Source of the DNA: Mesorhizobium sp.
GTDB taxonomy: Bacteria; Pseudomonadota; Alphaproteobacteria; Rhizobiales; Rhizobiaceae
NCBI GenBank assembly: GCA_004017275.1
Contig: SAKE01000005.1
Coordinates: 62,001-126,000, forward strand
Reading direction: 5' to 3'
DNA length: 64,000 bases
The position numbers and the translations under genes are program-made. Below, one piece after another: positions 15,550-24,161 of this stretch. The notes under the pieces are model-generated. The model was not told the DNA's origin and ran no database searches. It saw only the letters and a program-made list of their open reading frames with translations. Positions within the stretch are counted from its first letter, which is position 1. Every line of letters begins with the position of its first letter.

Positions 15550-16973
15550 GCGTCGACCAGCTCCTTGCTGGACGTTGCCGGAGCCTTTCCCGCCCACCGG
15601 AACCGCGCCGTGAAATGCCGCAGGACCGGTGGTTCATACTCGAAGTCGAGCCCTTCGATGCTCTGCGCGCGGGCAGCAACAGCGATCAGCGCATCGGCGA
15701 TATAGTCCATGTGATCGTTGGTGTAGACGCGGCGCGGGATCGTCAGGCGCAGCAACTCAAGTGGCGAGACTTCCTGCTCGCCGGTTTTCGGGTCGCGCCC
15801 CAGCATGAGCGAGCCGATCTCAACGCCGCGCACGCCGGATTCGAGGTAGAGTTCGCAGGCGAGTGCGTGCGCCGGGAACTGCTCGGGCCGGACATGCGGC
15901 AGGACAGCGGCGGCGTCGACGAACACGGCATGGCCACCGGTCGGGTACTGGATCGGAACGCCGGCGTTTCTCAGCCTTTCGCCGAGATAGGCCACTTGCC
16001 CGATGCGGTAGGCGAGATAGTCGGTTTCGACCGCCTCCTCGAGCCCGATCGCGACCGCCTCCATATCGCGCCCGGCCAAGCCGCCATAGGTGATGAAGCC
16101 TTCCATCGGTACGCATCGGGTCTGGACGGCGCGAAACAGGTCCTCGTCCTGGCGGAAGGCGCAGAAACCGCCGATGTTCACCAGCCCATCCTTTTTCGCG
16201 GACAAGGTCAGCATGTCGCCATAGCACATCATCTCGCGCACGATGTCGCGGATTGAGCGCTCGGCGTATCCGACTTCCCGCGCCTTGATGAACCAGGCAT
16301 TTTCGGCAAAACGTGTCGCGTCGATGATCATCGGTATCCCCATCTCCCTTGCATATCCGGAAACGGTTCGCAGGTTGGCCATCGACATGGGCTGGCCGCC
16401 AGCGCTGTTGCAGGTGATGGTCGCGATAATGCCGGCAACGTTCTGGCGGCCGTGAATTTCTATCGCGTGAAGCAACTCCGCCAGGTCGAAGTTTCCCTTC
16501 CAGTCGTCGTGCCTGGCGGTGTCGAGGGCGGATTTGGTCAGGACGTTAATCGCCTTCGCGCCGGCGATTTCGACATGGGCCTTCGTCGTGTCGAAATGGT
16601 AGTTCGACAAGAAGACCGGCGTGGCCGAGCCACGCCTCTTGACCATTTCCGGGAACAGGATTTGTTCCGCCCCGCGCCCTTGGTGGGTCGGGATCGTATA
16701 GGGATATCCGAAAAGCCGGTCGATGGTTTCAGCCAGCCGATAGTAGTTGCGGCTGCCCGCATAGGCTTCATCGCCGAGCATCAGGCCAGCCCATTGACGA
16801 TCGCTCATCGCGCCGGTGCCGCTGTCGGTCAGGAGATCGATGTAGACATCCTCGCTGCGCAGCAGGAATGGGTTCAAACCGGCTGCCGTCAGAGCGGCTT
16901 CGCGATGCGGCCGTTCGGTCATGCGAATGGGCTCGACCATCTTGATCCTGAACGGCTCGGGCAAACGTTTCAT
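15546..16973 (-). CDS. tnaA: Tryptophanase
   Basis: A 475-residue PLP-dependent beta-eliminating lyase. The start is the ATG at 16973, with AAGGAG 9 bases upstream. K261 in SAKKDG is the PLP lysine. The residues that distinguish tryptophanase from tyrosine phenol-lyase are of tryptophanase type: D128 in HFDTT (Thr in TPL), V384 and I386 in GVRGVEIGS (Met and Arg in TPL), and H453 in LRHFTARF (Phe in TPL). Predicted reaction: L-tryptophan to indole, pyruvate and ammonia; such enzymes also cleave S-alkylcysteines. No tnaC-like leader or Trp permease is adjacent. An AraC-type gene lies upstream in the same direction. Confidence 0.88.
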   Translation of the reverse strand: MKRLPEPFRIKMVEPIRMTERPHREAALTAAGLNPFLLRSEDVYIDLLTDSGTGAMSDRQWAGLMLGDEAYAGSRNYYRLAETIDRLFGYPYTIPTHQGRGAEQILFPEMVKRRGSATPVFLSNYHFDTTKAHVEIAGAKAINVLTKSALDTARHDDWKGNFDLAELLHAIEIHGRQNVAGIIATITCNSAGGQPMSMANLRTVSGYAREMGIPMIIDATRFAENAWFIKAREVGYAERSIRDIVREMMCYGDMLTLSAKKDGLVNIGGFCAFRQDEDLFRAVQTRCVPMEGFITYGGLAGRDMEAVAIGLEEAVETDYLAYRIGQVAYLGERLRNAGVPIQYPTGGHAVFVDAAAVLPHVRPEQFPAHALACELYLESGVRGVEIGSLMLGRDPKTGEQEVSPLELLRLTIPRRVYTNDHMDYIADALIAVAARAQSIEGLDFEYEPPVLRHFTARFRWAGKAPATSSKELVDA

Positions 16974-17067
16974 TGCGGCATGCTCCTTCGTTGCGGCGCA
17001 TTTCGGCACCGGCTGGTTGGGTTATGGAATGCTGAGGAAACGAGGGGGCGAACCCCGTCAAAGCCCG

Positions 17068-17895
17068 CTACATGGCGAAAGCAGCCTGATAGGCGCCAGG
17101 GGTAACGCCAATGCGCGCCTTGAATGTGCGAATGAGATGGGCCTGATCGGCAAAACCGGATGCAGCCGCGACATCAACCGGATCATGGCCGCGCCGCAAC
17201 ATCGCTTTTGCAGCATCCACACGCCGGTTGATCAGATAGGCATGCGGCGTGAATCCGGTGTCTCGATGGAAGGCTTCGATCAGCCGCTGCCGCGGCAGCC
17301 TGGCTTCCCTGACCAATTCGGCAAGGGTCAGTTTCTCATCGAACCGCTCGCTCATGACCGCCGCCGCCCGCGCAACTGGCCCCTCTTCGGCGCCGGCCCG
17401 CTTCAGCGCGATCCGTGCGTGCCTGGACAGGCAGTGGCGGTAGCTGCGCAGCATCAGCTCCTCGGCTTCCAGCGGACAGTGACTATCTTCCCAGGCGCGA
17501 TGGGCCTCGAAAAAGAGTGCGCAGCCTCGCAGGTCCTTGACGACCGGTTCCGGAAACGACGGCGTTCCGAGAATTCCGCTGTCCGCCATTTCCGATGCGA
17601 TTTCGACGATAAGATCGGCCTCGGGGTAACTCACCCGGTAACTGTAGCCGTCCATCATCGGGACGCCATCATGAACATCATGCGGATTGTAGAGGGTCAG
17701 ATCGCCGGCCCCGGCGAAACGTTGGGCGCCGCGAATGAAGACACCGGCTTTGCCGCTCAGCAGCGCCCCGATCACATAGGTGTCGTGCGCGTGCGGGGCA
17801 TAGTGATGCTGGCAGAACGACGCCGTCAGGCACTCGATGCCAGTGGTCGGCGCTGTGAAATACCGGGTGTGCTCTTTTGCGTTTCGAGCGTTCAC
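17068..17895 (-). CDS. AraC-family transcriptional regulator
   Basis: A 275-residue AraC-type regulator: an N-terminal cupin sensor (HHYAPHAHDTYVIGALLSGKA about 30-50) and two C-terminal helix-turn-helices (about 180-272; LTLAELVREARLPRQRLIEAF and DVAAASGFADQAHLIRTFK). The start is GTG at 17895 with GGAG 7 bases before it. It lies 94 bp upstream of tnaA on the same strand, so it probably controls the tnaA-ybaK operon and perhaps itself, with the amino acid or a product as ligand. That target is inferred from position. Confidence 0.85.
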   Translation of the reverse strand: MNARNAKEHTRYFTAPTTGIECLTASFCQHHYAPHAHDTYVIGALLSGKAGVFIRGAQRFAGAGDLTLYNPHDVHDGVPMMDGYSYRVSYPEADLIVEIASEMADSGILGTPSFPEPVVKDLRGCALFFEAHRAWEDSHCPLEAEELMLRSYRHCLSRHARIALKRAGAEEGPVARAAAVMSERFDEKLTLAELVREARLPRQRLIEAFHRDTGFTPHAYLINRRVDAAKAMLRRGHDPVDVAAASGFADQAHLIRTFKARIGVTPGAYQAAFAM

Positions 17896-18117
17896 TGCTT
17901 CGCTCCATGAACAAATACTCCGGTCAAATTAACACACGCGGGAGCAGCCGGATTGAAGAAAAGTATTTGCACGTCGGTCCAAACCGATGCGCCGCGAATG
18001 GCTGCATTTCGCCGATTGCATCCATGCCGGCGCGAAGCCGCGCACGCCGCTTTCGGGCGGGCTCGCCGACCTCGACCTTGCCGTTCGGATCATTCGGGCA
18101 ATGCCGCCGAAAAGACT

Positions 18118-18924
18118 TTAGCGAAATTTCGGAAACGCGCCGCCGGCCGGCGCGTTGGCCCAGCTCTGCAAGGTCTGCCCGCCATCGACCAGCCAATCCA
18201 CGCCGGTGACATGCTTCGCCTCGTCTGAGGCCAGGAAAGCCACCGCGGCCGCGACATCGTCCGGCTGGCCGATGCGGCGCAACGGGATGCGGTCGGTGAA
18301 ATGCTGGACGCTGCTCTTGAAATCGCCGTCGCCGGAAGCCGGCACGCCAAGCGTCGTCTCGATCACGCCGGGGCAGATGGCATTGACGCGTATGCCATAG
18401 GGCGCGGAATCGAGCGCTGCGACCCGTGTCAGGCCGACCACGCCATGTTTGGAAGCGACATAGCCGGCACCGCCCGAAAGGACGTCCCAACCGGCCATGG
18501 ACGAACCCATGTTGACGATCGAGCCGCCGGTACCGGCCTTGATCATCGCCCGAAGCGAGGCCTGCAAAACGAGGAAGATGCCGCGCAGATTGATGCGGAT
18601 GATCGTATCCCAGGCGTCGACCGGCAGATCGTGAACGGGAGCGATGATGCCGGAAATGCCGGCATTGTTGAACACCACATCGAGGCCGCCGAACGTCTCG
18701 ACGGTCGTTGCGACGGCGCCGCACACGTCCTTCTCGTCGGTGACGTCGGCTTCGATGGCAATGGTGTTTTCACCGAGTGAATGAGCCAGTTGCTGCGCCG
18801 CGGCGCCATTGCGGTCGACAATGGCGACCCGCGCGCCCTCGTCGAGGAAACGCCGCACAGCAGCGCTGCCGATCGCGCCGGCCCCACCGGTGACGAGGAT
18901 CTTCTTCTGGTCGAACCGTTTCAT
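18118..18924 (-). CDS. SDR-family NAD(P)-dependent oxidoreductase
   Basis: A 268-residue classical SDR: TGGAGAIG cofactor loop near residue 12, NNAG at about 87, catalytic YVASK, then NAICPGVIETT. It starts at the ATG overlapping the stop of the epimerase gene (ATGA), so the two are translationally coupled and probably act on the same compound, such as oxidation of a sugar or sugar acid. The substrate is not recognisable. The 222 bp downstream, up to the araC-like gene, contains no evident gene. Confidence 0.85.
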   Translation of the reverse strand: MKRFDQKKILVTGGAGAIGSAAVRRFLDEGARVAIVDRNGAAAQQLAHSLGENTIAIEADVTDEKDVCGAVATTVETFGGLDVVFNNAGISGIIAPVHDLPVDAWDTIIRINLRGIFLVLQASLRAMIKAGTGGSIVNMGSSMAGWDVLSGGAGYVASKHGVVGLTRVAALDSAPYGIRVNAICPGVIETTLGVPASGDGDFKSSVQHFTDRIPLRRIGQPDDVAAAVAFLASDEAKHVTGVDWLVDGGQTLQSWANAPAGGAFPKFR

Positions 18925-19775
18925 CCCTGGGTCTCCGGCTTTGGATAGGAACGCCATGAGTACTGTGGTTCGAAGCCGATCGTTTCGCGCGCATGGACCG
19001 TGTCGAGCACGGCGCCGAAGCCGGTGATCGGCCGCGACAGCGCGACACCAGGGTAGACCCGGCGCACGAGCGCTTCGGTTTCCTCCTCCATGAAGGTGTC
19101 GGCAGCGCTCAGGAGGACGCGCAGATGACCGTCGCCTTGCCATTCAAGCGCCCGCAGGAAGCCCTGCCCGGCGTCGCGCGCGTCGAGATAGGCCCACAGG
19201 TCGCGGGCACTGTCGGCAGTGGCGCGGCGCGGACCGACGCCGTCGAAAAAAGAACCCGGCGTCTGGATCCACGGCATGCGGATACTGACCGCCGAAAAGG
19301 CACCGCGACGTACCGCCGCGTCGACGATTTCCTCGCCCAGCCATTTCGACAGGCCGTACGGATCCTGCGCGCCGACCGGGTGGTTCAGGTCGACCGGCAG
19401 ATAGGGCGGCCGCACAGGTTTCTCGAAGAAGGGGTAGCCGAAAACGCTGAAGGACGAGGCATAGACGAAGCGCCTGGCGCCGGCCATGATTGCTGCCTCG
19501 ACCACATTGTAGGCGGTCGCGACGTTGGTCTTGAACACCTCGCCGCCGGCCCTTCCGGTCGGCCGCGGAATAGCCGCGACATGCACCACGGCATCGCAAT
19601 CACGCACCAGTTGCAGCGTCGATCCCAGATCGGTCAAATCAGCGGTTGCATGGCGCCATGCGACCCTACCCGGCATGACTGCGTCGACACCAAGCACATC
19701 TTGGCCGGCCGCAACCAGAGCCTCGGCCACATGGCGGCCAAGCAGGCCACTGGCTCCGGTGACGATCGTCTTCAT
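18921..19775 (-). CDS. Extended-SDR NAD-dependent epimerase/dehydratase family protein
   Basis: A 284-residue extended SDR. The NAD loop is TGASGLLGRH at 7-16; the catalytic set is a Ser in YASSFSVFG and Tyr/Lys in YGLSKWLGE. Lack of a strongly conserved sugar-nucleotide C-terminus and the short length suggest a small dehydrogenase acting on a sugar or sugar acid, similar to uronate dehydrogenases, rather than a nucleotide-sugar epimerase; this is tentative. First gene of a two-gene operon with the overlapping SDR. A perfect 19-bp palindrome lies 67 bp upstream, and a promoter-like sequence inside the left 87-bp repeat points toward it. Confidence 0.8.
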   Translation of the reverse strand: MKTIVTGASGLLGRHVAEALVAAGQDVLGVDAVMPGRVAWRHATADLTDLGSTLQLVRDCDAVVHVAAIPRPTGRAGGEVFKTNVATAYNVVEAAIMAGARRFVYASSFSVFGYPFFEKPVRPPYLPVDLNHPVGAQDPYGLSKWLGEEIVDAAVRRGAFSAVSIRMPWIQTPGSFFDGVGPRRATADSARDLWAYLDARDAGQGFLRALEWQGDGHLRVLLSAADTFMEEETEALVRRVYPGVALSRPITGFGAVLDTVHARETIGFEPQYSWRSYPKPETQG

Positions 19776-19841
19776 ATCTCGACCTCGGTCCGCAATTCAG
19801 CGGCTGGAATATCATTGATGGTCATACAAATCGAGCACATG

Positions 19842-19860
19842 CTTGACAAGCGTTGTCAAG
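19842..19860. promoter_or_regulatory. Perfect 19-bp palindrome, candidate operator
   Basis: CTTGACAA-GCG-TTGTCAAG: 8-bp arms around 3 bp, 67 bp upstream of the epimerase start. The symmetry and length suit a dimeric MarR-, GntR- or LacI-type repressor. The TTGACA inside could be a -35 element, so binding would block it. The MarR-like gene at 20947 is the nearest candidate regulator. Confidence 0.5.
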
Positions 19861-20003
19861 GCCATTTCGCGCCGGACAAATAGCGCATACGCTTGTCGGG
19901 GCGGTGCGCAAGACCGACGAGCACGCTTTGCGTCCAGGGCTACGAACTCGGGTTAACGGGTTTCCTTCGGAGCCTTCGCCGGCAGAGCATTAACGAAAAC
20001 CCG

Positions 20004-20090
20004 CCTGTGCGGCGGGTCACTGGCGCAAATCAGCACCATGGACGAATATGTACCATAGCTGACGGCACCGAGTCAAGAAAAAATTCCTAT
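20004..20090 (+). repeat. Left 87-bp inverted repeat flanking the nucleoside/amidohydrolase island
   Basis: Aligns without gaps, in inverted orientation, to 30833-30919; by eye about 79 of 87 positions match. It includes CTGGCGCAAATCAGCACCAT, TATGTACCATAGCTGACG and GAGTCAAGAAAAAATTCCTA. On the minus strand TTGACT (20076-20071) and TACATA (20052-20047) are 18 bp apart, a plausible outward promoter toward the epimerase operon. No ORF or transposase is associated. Confidence 0.85.
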
Positions 20091-20253
20091 TATGGAAGCT
20101 ACCGGCCCAAAACTGCCGACATCGCCGAACTGGCTGTCGTCAGGTCTTTTGTTAAGCTGAGTTCGGAGCCCTGACTTTGCGTCGAACGGGATTGACTTGG
20201 CATCCGCCAGGGTTTTTTGTATGAGCATCAACGATCGGTCAAAGGAGCCCGCC

Positions 20254-20898
20254 ATGCCCGTGGACAGTTTTTCCTCACATCGGCACGATGACGCGGTGCG
20301 CCTCGATCCACGCCGTGCGGCCGTTGTCGTCATCGATATGGTCAATGAATTCTGCAAGCCCGGTGGGGCGATGGTCCTGCCTGGATACGAGACGCTGGTC
20401 GCACCGCAACTGGCCGTCATCGAGGCGGCGCGCGCCGCCGGCGTGCCGGTGATCTGGGTCCATGACAGCCACCGGCCCGGCATGCGACGCGAGCGTGAAT
20501 GGCTGAAGCGCACGCCGCATTGCCTGGACGGAAGCTGGGGACCCGAAATCATCGAGGATCTCGGCGCCCGCGCTGACGAGATCCACGTGATCAAGCGGCG
20601 CTACTCGGCCTTCTTTCAAACCGATCTCGACCTGACGCTGAAAGACATGCAGACCGATCAGCTGATCATCTTCGGCGTGGTCACCAACATCTGTGTGCGC
20701 TCGACCGTCCATGACGCCTTTTTCCAGGGCTACGAGGTGGTGGTGCCTAGCGATTGCTGCGCGGCGACGGGACCACGCGAGCAGGAAAGTTCGCTTTACG
20801 ACATAGCGACGCATTTCGGCGTGGTCAGCGATTCGGCTGATGTCGTCGCAGCCCTCCGCGACGGGACGTCGCTTCAACCAGCGGAGGTCGCGGCTTGA
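20254..20898 (+). CDS. Isochorismatase-family cysteine hydrolase
   Basis: A 214-residue amidase of the isochorismatase/nicotinamidase fold. The catalytic triad is visible: D28 (VIDMVNEF), K114 (IKRRYSAF) and C147 (VVTNICVRST, with the usual cis-peptide region just before it). AAAGGAG precedes the ATG at 20254. Family members hydrolyse nicotinamide, ureidoacrylate, biuret, N-carbamoyl compounds and similar amides. Cotranscription with an enamidase-like cyclic amidohydrolase suggests it cleaves an amide or carbamoyl product of ring opening; the exact substrate is unknown. A MarR regulator follows after 48 bp. Confidence 0.85.
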   Translation: MPVDSFSSHRHDDAVRLDPRRAAVVVIDMVNEFCKPGGAMVLPGYETLVAPQLAVIEAARAAGVPVIWVHDSHRPGMRREREWLKRTPHCLDGSWGPEIIEDLGARADEIHVIKRRYSAFFQTDLDLTLKDMQTDQLIIFGVVTNICVRSTVHDAFFQGYEVVVPSDCCAATGPREQESSLYDIATHFGVVSDSADVVAALRDGTSLQPAEVAA

Positions 20899-20946
20899 GG
20901 TTTTTCCGGCCGGCGATATCCGAGACAGCGGCGATAGGAGTCCGGT

Positions 20947-21501
20947 GTGACGACTGAAAAGAAACCACAAGCCCAAAAAGGCGGGACGCCGAAAGAGCCA
21001 GGCGGCAATGCAGCGCCCCTGAGCCGCGAGCAAGTGTTGCAGCAATACGCCGAGACCGGCTACGAACTGGACCGCCATCCGGCGCACGTCATCCGCCGGG
21101 CGCATCAGCGCGCGACTCTTCGCTTCCAGCAGGTCATGGCCGGCGAAGACCTTTCACCCACCCAGTTCGCGGCGCTCGCCACGATCCTCAAGCACGGCGA
21201 AGTCTCGCAGAACTATCTCGGCCGGCTGACGGCGATGGACCCGTCGACCATCAGCATCGTCATGCGCAAACTGCTCAAACACGGGCTAATCACGCGCAGC
21301 GCCTCCGAAACCGACCAACGCCTGACGATGATCGCGCTGACCGGCAAGGGGACCGACTACACGCTCGAGCGGCTCGAGCGCAGCGTCGAGGTCGGGCGGC
21401 GATTGCTGTCGCCGCTCTCAGCGGCAGAGCAGACGACGCTGCTTCGCCTGCTCCAGCGCATCAACGACGATGATCCATCGAATGGCGACGGCGGCAAATA
21501 A
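20947..21501 (+). CDS. MarR-family transcriptional regulator
   Basis: A 184-residue MarR-type winged-helix regulator from a GTG start with AGGAG 6 bases upstream. The core (about 50-150) has LSPTQFAALATILKHGEVSQNYLGRLTAMD then PSTISIVMRKLLKHGLITRSASETDQR, the recognition helix and wing. An N-terminal extension of about 30 charged residues is unusual. Located between the cysteine hydrolase and enamidase genes, it probably controls this operon, possibly through the palindrome at 19842-19860 or the TATGGTACATA motif in the flanking repeats; these targets are guesses. Confidence 0.85.
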   Translation: MTTEKKPQAQKGGTPKEPGGNAAPLSREQVLQQYAETGYELDRHPAHVIRRAHQRATLRFQQVMAGEDLSPTQFAALATILKHGEVSQNYLGRLTAMDPSTISIVMRKLLKHGLITRSASETDQRLTMIALTGKGTDYTLERLERSVEVGRRLLSPLSAAEQTTLLRLLQRINDDDPSNGDGGK

Positions 21502-21545
21502 GCGGCGTCCAGACCTTTTTTCCAAAACAGCAGAAGTGAGAGCCG

Positions 21546-22739
21546 ATGTCGTCCGACCCCCAGTCGTCTGCCAACACGCTCGTTGTCCGCAACATCGGTC
21601 TCATGCTGAGCGGCAATCTCGCACAACCGATCATCGACGCCGACACCATCGTCGTGACCGATGGACACATCACCGGCATTGGCAAGGCAAGCGACGTTGA
21701 CAGCGGCAGCGCGGCGACGATCATCGATGCGATGGGTTGCGCGGTCGCGCCCGGGCTTATCGACAATCACGCCCACCCGGTGGCCGGCGACTGGACGCCG
21801 CGGCAGAACCAAATCGGCTGGATGGATTCGACCGTGCATGGCGGCGTCACCACCATCATCTCGGCGGGCGAGGTCCACACACCGGGCCGCCCGCGCGATC
21901 TGGTCGGGCTGAAGGCGCTGGCGATCGCTGCCCAACGCACCTTCTCCAACTTCCGTCCGAACGGCATGAAGATCCTGGCCGGCGCGCCGATCCTGGAGCC
22001 CGGCCTCACCGAGGAGGATTTCCGCACGCTCGCCGAAGCCGGCGTGACACTTGTCGGCGAAGTCGGGCTAGGCGGCGTCAAGGACGGCCCGACCGGCCGG
22101 CAGATGATCGCCTGGGCGCGCAAATACGGCATGACCTCGATGACCCACACGGGCGGTCCGTCGCTGCCCGGCTCAGGCCGCATCGGCGCCGATGTCGTGC
22201 TGGAGGTCGACGCCGACATCGTCGCCCACGTCAATGGCGGGCCAACCGCCCTGCCCGACGCGGAAATACGGCTGATCTGCGAGAAGGGTTCGAGGGCGCT
22301 TGAAATCGTCCACAACGGCAATTTGCGCACCGGACTGTTCGTGCTCGACCTGGCAAGGCAGCGCGGCGAACTTGCGCGCGTCATCCTCGGCACCGACAGC
22401 CCGGCCGGATCCGGCGTGCAGCCGCTCGGCATCCTGCGGACCTTGACCATGCTGGCTTCGCTGGGTGGTATCGCGCCGGAAGTGGCGTTCTGTCTTGCCA
22501 GCGGCAATACGGCGCGCGTGCGCGGATTGGACGATCGCGGCCTGATCGAGGTCGGTCGCGCCGCTGACCTGATCTTCATGGATCAGGCGATCGGCGGCGC
22601 CGGCGACGGGCTGCTCGACAGCATGGCGCTCGGCAATCTGCCGGGCATCGGCATGGTCGTCATCGACGGCGTGGTACGGACCGGCCGCAGCAGAAATACG
22701 CCTCCGGCGCTCCGGGTGCCGGAAGTCCTGGCGGCCTGA
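21546..22739 (+). CDS. Enamidase-like amidohydrolase (cyclic amide hydrolase)
   Basis: A 397-residue metal-dependent amidohydrolase that, from memory, strongly resembles enamidase (Ena) of Eubacterium barkeri nicotinate fermentation. Metal ligands visible: H75 and H77 in DNHAHP, E172 in GEVGLG (glutamate at the bridging position, where many relatives have a carboxylated lysine), H201 in MTHTGG, H229 in AHVNGGPTA, and D285 in LGTDSPAGSG. Enamidase opens 1,4,5,6-tetrahydro-6-oxonicotinate to 2-formylglutarate and ammonia. No nicotinate hydroxylase or 6-hydroxynicotinate reductase is nearby, so the true substrate may be a different partly reduced heterocycle. Third gene after the cysteine hydrolase and MarR. 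Confidence 0.8.
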   Translation: MSSDPQSSANTLVVRNIGLMLSGNLAQPIIDADTIVVTDGHITGIGKASDVDSGSAATIIDAMGCAVAPGLIDNHAHPVAGDWTPRQNQIGWMDSTVHGGVTTIISAGEVHTPGRPRDLVGLKALAIAAQRTFSNFRPNGMKILAGAPILEPGLTEEDFRTLAEAGVTLVGEVGLGGVKDGPTGRQMIAWARKYGMTSMTHTGGPSLPGSGRIGADVVLEVDADIVAHVNGGPTALPDAEIRLICEKGSRALEIVHNGNLRTGLFVLDLARQRGELARVILGTDSPAGSGVQPLGILRTLTMLASLGGIAPEVAFCLASGNTARVRGLDDRGLIEVGRAADLIFMDQAIGGAGDGLLDSMALGNLPGIGMVVIDGVVRTGRSRNTPPALRVPEVLAA

Positions 22740-22742
22740 CGG

Positions 22743-23327
22743 TCAGCCGACGCCGTCAATCCCGACAATCTTGTCCTTGGTCAGCCCGCCGACGCGCGGG
22801 TGCGGCCTGCCGGAATCGGTGACTGCGATGGCGACGACGATCTCGTCGGCACGCGGCGCGTCGGGAACGCGGACCTCCATGCCGTCGAAATGGCTGCGCA
22901 CCCGCGCCGCATCCTTGTGGCCGAGCGGAATATCGAGCGGCACGCCAAGGCCGCCGCGCTTCTTCGATGAGGGAATGAGCGCGGCACCCTTGCCGAGCAC
23001 ATCGCGGAACGGGGCGCCTAGCTTTGGGTGAAGGATGGCGGCGGCATGTTCGAGTTCGCCGTCGGCGCCGACGGCAGCCGCCTTGCCGAAGCTCTCAACC
23101 AGGTCACCGGCAATGCCCAGAGCAGCAACCGCGCGCTTGGGCAAGATTTCGCCCAACGTTTCGCCGATGGCACTCAGTGCCGACAGGTCCTCGACATAGG
23201 TGCCCGCATAGGGATTGCGGATCACCGCGATGGCCGCGGCACACCGCGTCGGCGGATCGACAGGGCGACCGCCTTCGATCCGGGTTTCCTCGACGATGGT
23301 GATGATGCGGCGGATTTCCGGGTTCAT
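22743..23327 (-). CDS. Amino acid synthesis family protein (DUF1185-type), copy 1
   Basis: A 194-residue protein of the 'amino acid synthesis' family (Pfam AA_synth, formerly DUF1185), whose biochemical role is not established to my knowledge. Characteristic blocks are RIITIVEETRIEGGRP, NPYAGTYVEDLS, GKAAAVGADGELEHAAAILHPKLG, PSSKKRGGLGVPLDIPLGHKDA, and RVPDAPRADEIVVAIAVTDSGRPHPRVGGL. Its start overlaps the stop of copy 2 as ATGA, so the two are coupled. Its 3' end converges on the enamidase gene with 3 bp between stops. Two paralogues made in fixed ratio suggest a hetero-oligomer. Confidence 0.82.
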   Translation of the reverse strand: MNPEIRRIITIVEETRIEGGRPVDPPTRCAAAIAVIRNPYAGTYVEDLSALSAIGETLGEILPKRAVAALGIAGDLVESFGKAAAVGADGELEHAAAILHPKLGAPFRDVLGKGAALIPSSKKRGGLGVPLDIPLGHKDAARVRSHFDGMEVRVPDAPRADEIVVAIAVTDSGRPHPRVGGLTKDKIVGIDGVG

Positions 23328-23909
23328 CGCAATCCGTCCTCGCCTTCGATGTCGGCTGCGGCAAGGCCGCCGACCCGTGCATGAACGCGTGCGCCGGTCG
23401 TCATCGCCAGGATGACCGCCATTTCGTCGCTGCGCGGTGCGTCGGTAATGCCGATCTCGATCGCATCGAAATGGCTGCGCACGTAGGAGGCATTTATGTG
23501 CGTTATCGGGATGTCGATGCGCGTTCCGGGGCCGCCGACCTTCTTGGTCGAAGGCACGATAGCCCTGGCGTTGCCGAGCAGTTCGCGCATCGCGTAGCCG
23601 CCTGGATTGTGCCAGAGCGCGCCGTGTTCAAGCTCGCCGCCGGCACCGACGATGGCACCCTTGCCGTAACCTTCGATGGCCTGGCCGCCGTCACCAATGG
23701 CGTCGATCAGGCGCCGAGCCATATCGAGACCGAGCGGCTTCAGATCCTCCATGAAGCCGGCGATCTCTTCGACATAGCGTCCGGCAAAAGGGTTGGCGAT
23801 GACCGCGACGACCGCGCCGCGCTTCAGCGGTCGTGCCGCCCGGGGTCCGCCCTCGTGGAAGATCTCTTCGACCTGAACCAGAAGTTTCCTGACCACAACA
23901 GCTGGCATT
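23324..23909 (-). CDS. Amino acid synthesis family protein (DUF1185-type), copy 2
   Basis: About 194 residues from the ATG at 23909 (GGGAG 6-7 bases upstream); the longer in-frame extension is not conserved. Same family as copy 1: VRKLLVQVEEIFHEGGPR, ANPFAGRYVEEIAGF, GYGKGAIVGAGGELEHGA, PSTKKVGGPGTRIDIPITHIN, and ITDAPRSDEMAVILAMTTGARVHARVGGL. The paralogues are clearly diverged, so this is not a recent duplication. First gene of the leftward pair, divergent from the BMP transporter operon across 252 bp. The function is unknown; the context points to heterocycle or nucleoside breakdown products. Confidence 0.82.
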
Positions 23910-24037
23910 GTTCGCTCCCTTCGCCTCATCGTCCATAAAAACTCGTTAGAGTACCAACAATTACGCCTGGCGATATTTGTCAAGCGTCGAGGTCGAGGAA
24001 GCGAACGAAGGGCCAAGAAAACTGCACCGGATGGCGA

Positions 24038-24066
24038 TTGACAGCCTCTTAAGCCGCTCCTAAACT
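24038..24066 (+). promoter_or_regulatory. Sigma70-type promoter for the BMP transporter operon
   Basis: TTGACA (24038-24043), a 17-bp spacer, and TAAACT (24061-24066). A leader of about 90 bases follows in which TGACCATC (24071-24078) can pair with GATGGTCA (24112-24119). On the minus strand TTGACA near 23981 could serve the leftward amino acid synthesis family genes. Confidence 0.65.
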
Positions 24067-24161
24067 CATATGACCATCAACGAACTCGCCGCTGTCCCGG
24101 CGACATGTGGGGATGGTCAAAGCGTGGCTTCAAAAGCTGAAAAAAGCTGAAGGGGAATGAC

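Larger units (their letters stand above)
19776..20253. other. Divergent intergenic region (478 bp)
   Basis: No gene was found. The region holds the palindrome at 19842-19860 near the leftward epimerase gene, the left 87-bp inverted repeat at 20004-20090, and a rightward TTGACT (about 20203) that may be the -35 of the isochorismatase-marR-enamidase transcript. Confidence 0.5.

Noticed and set aside
15546..16973. Tyrosine phenol-lyase as the identity of the beta-eliminating lyase
   Set aside because: Residues at the four discriminating positions (D128, V384, I386, H453) are of tryptophanase type.
20004..20090. Insertion sequence terminal repeat
   Set aside because: No transposase or target duplication was found and the matched segments are internal to no ORF; kept as flanking repeats of unknown origin.
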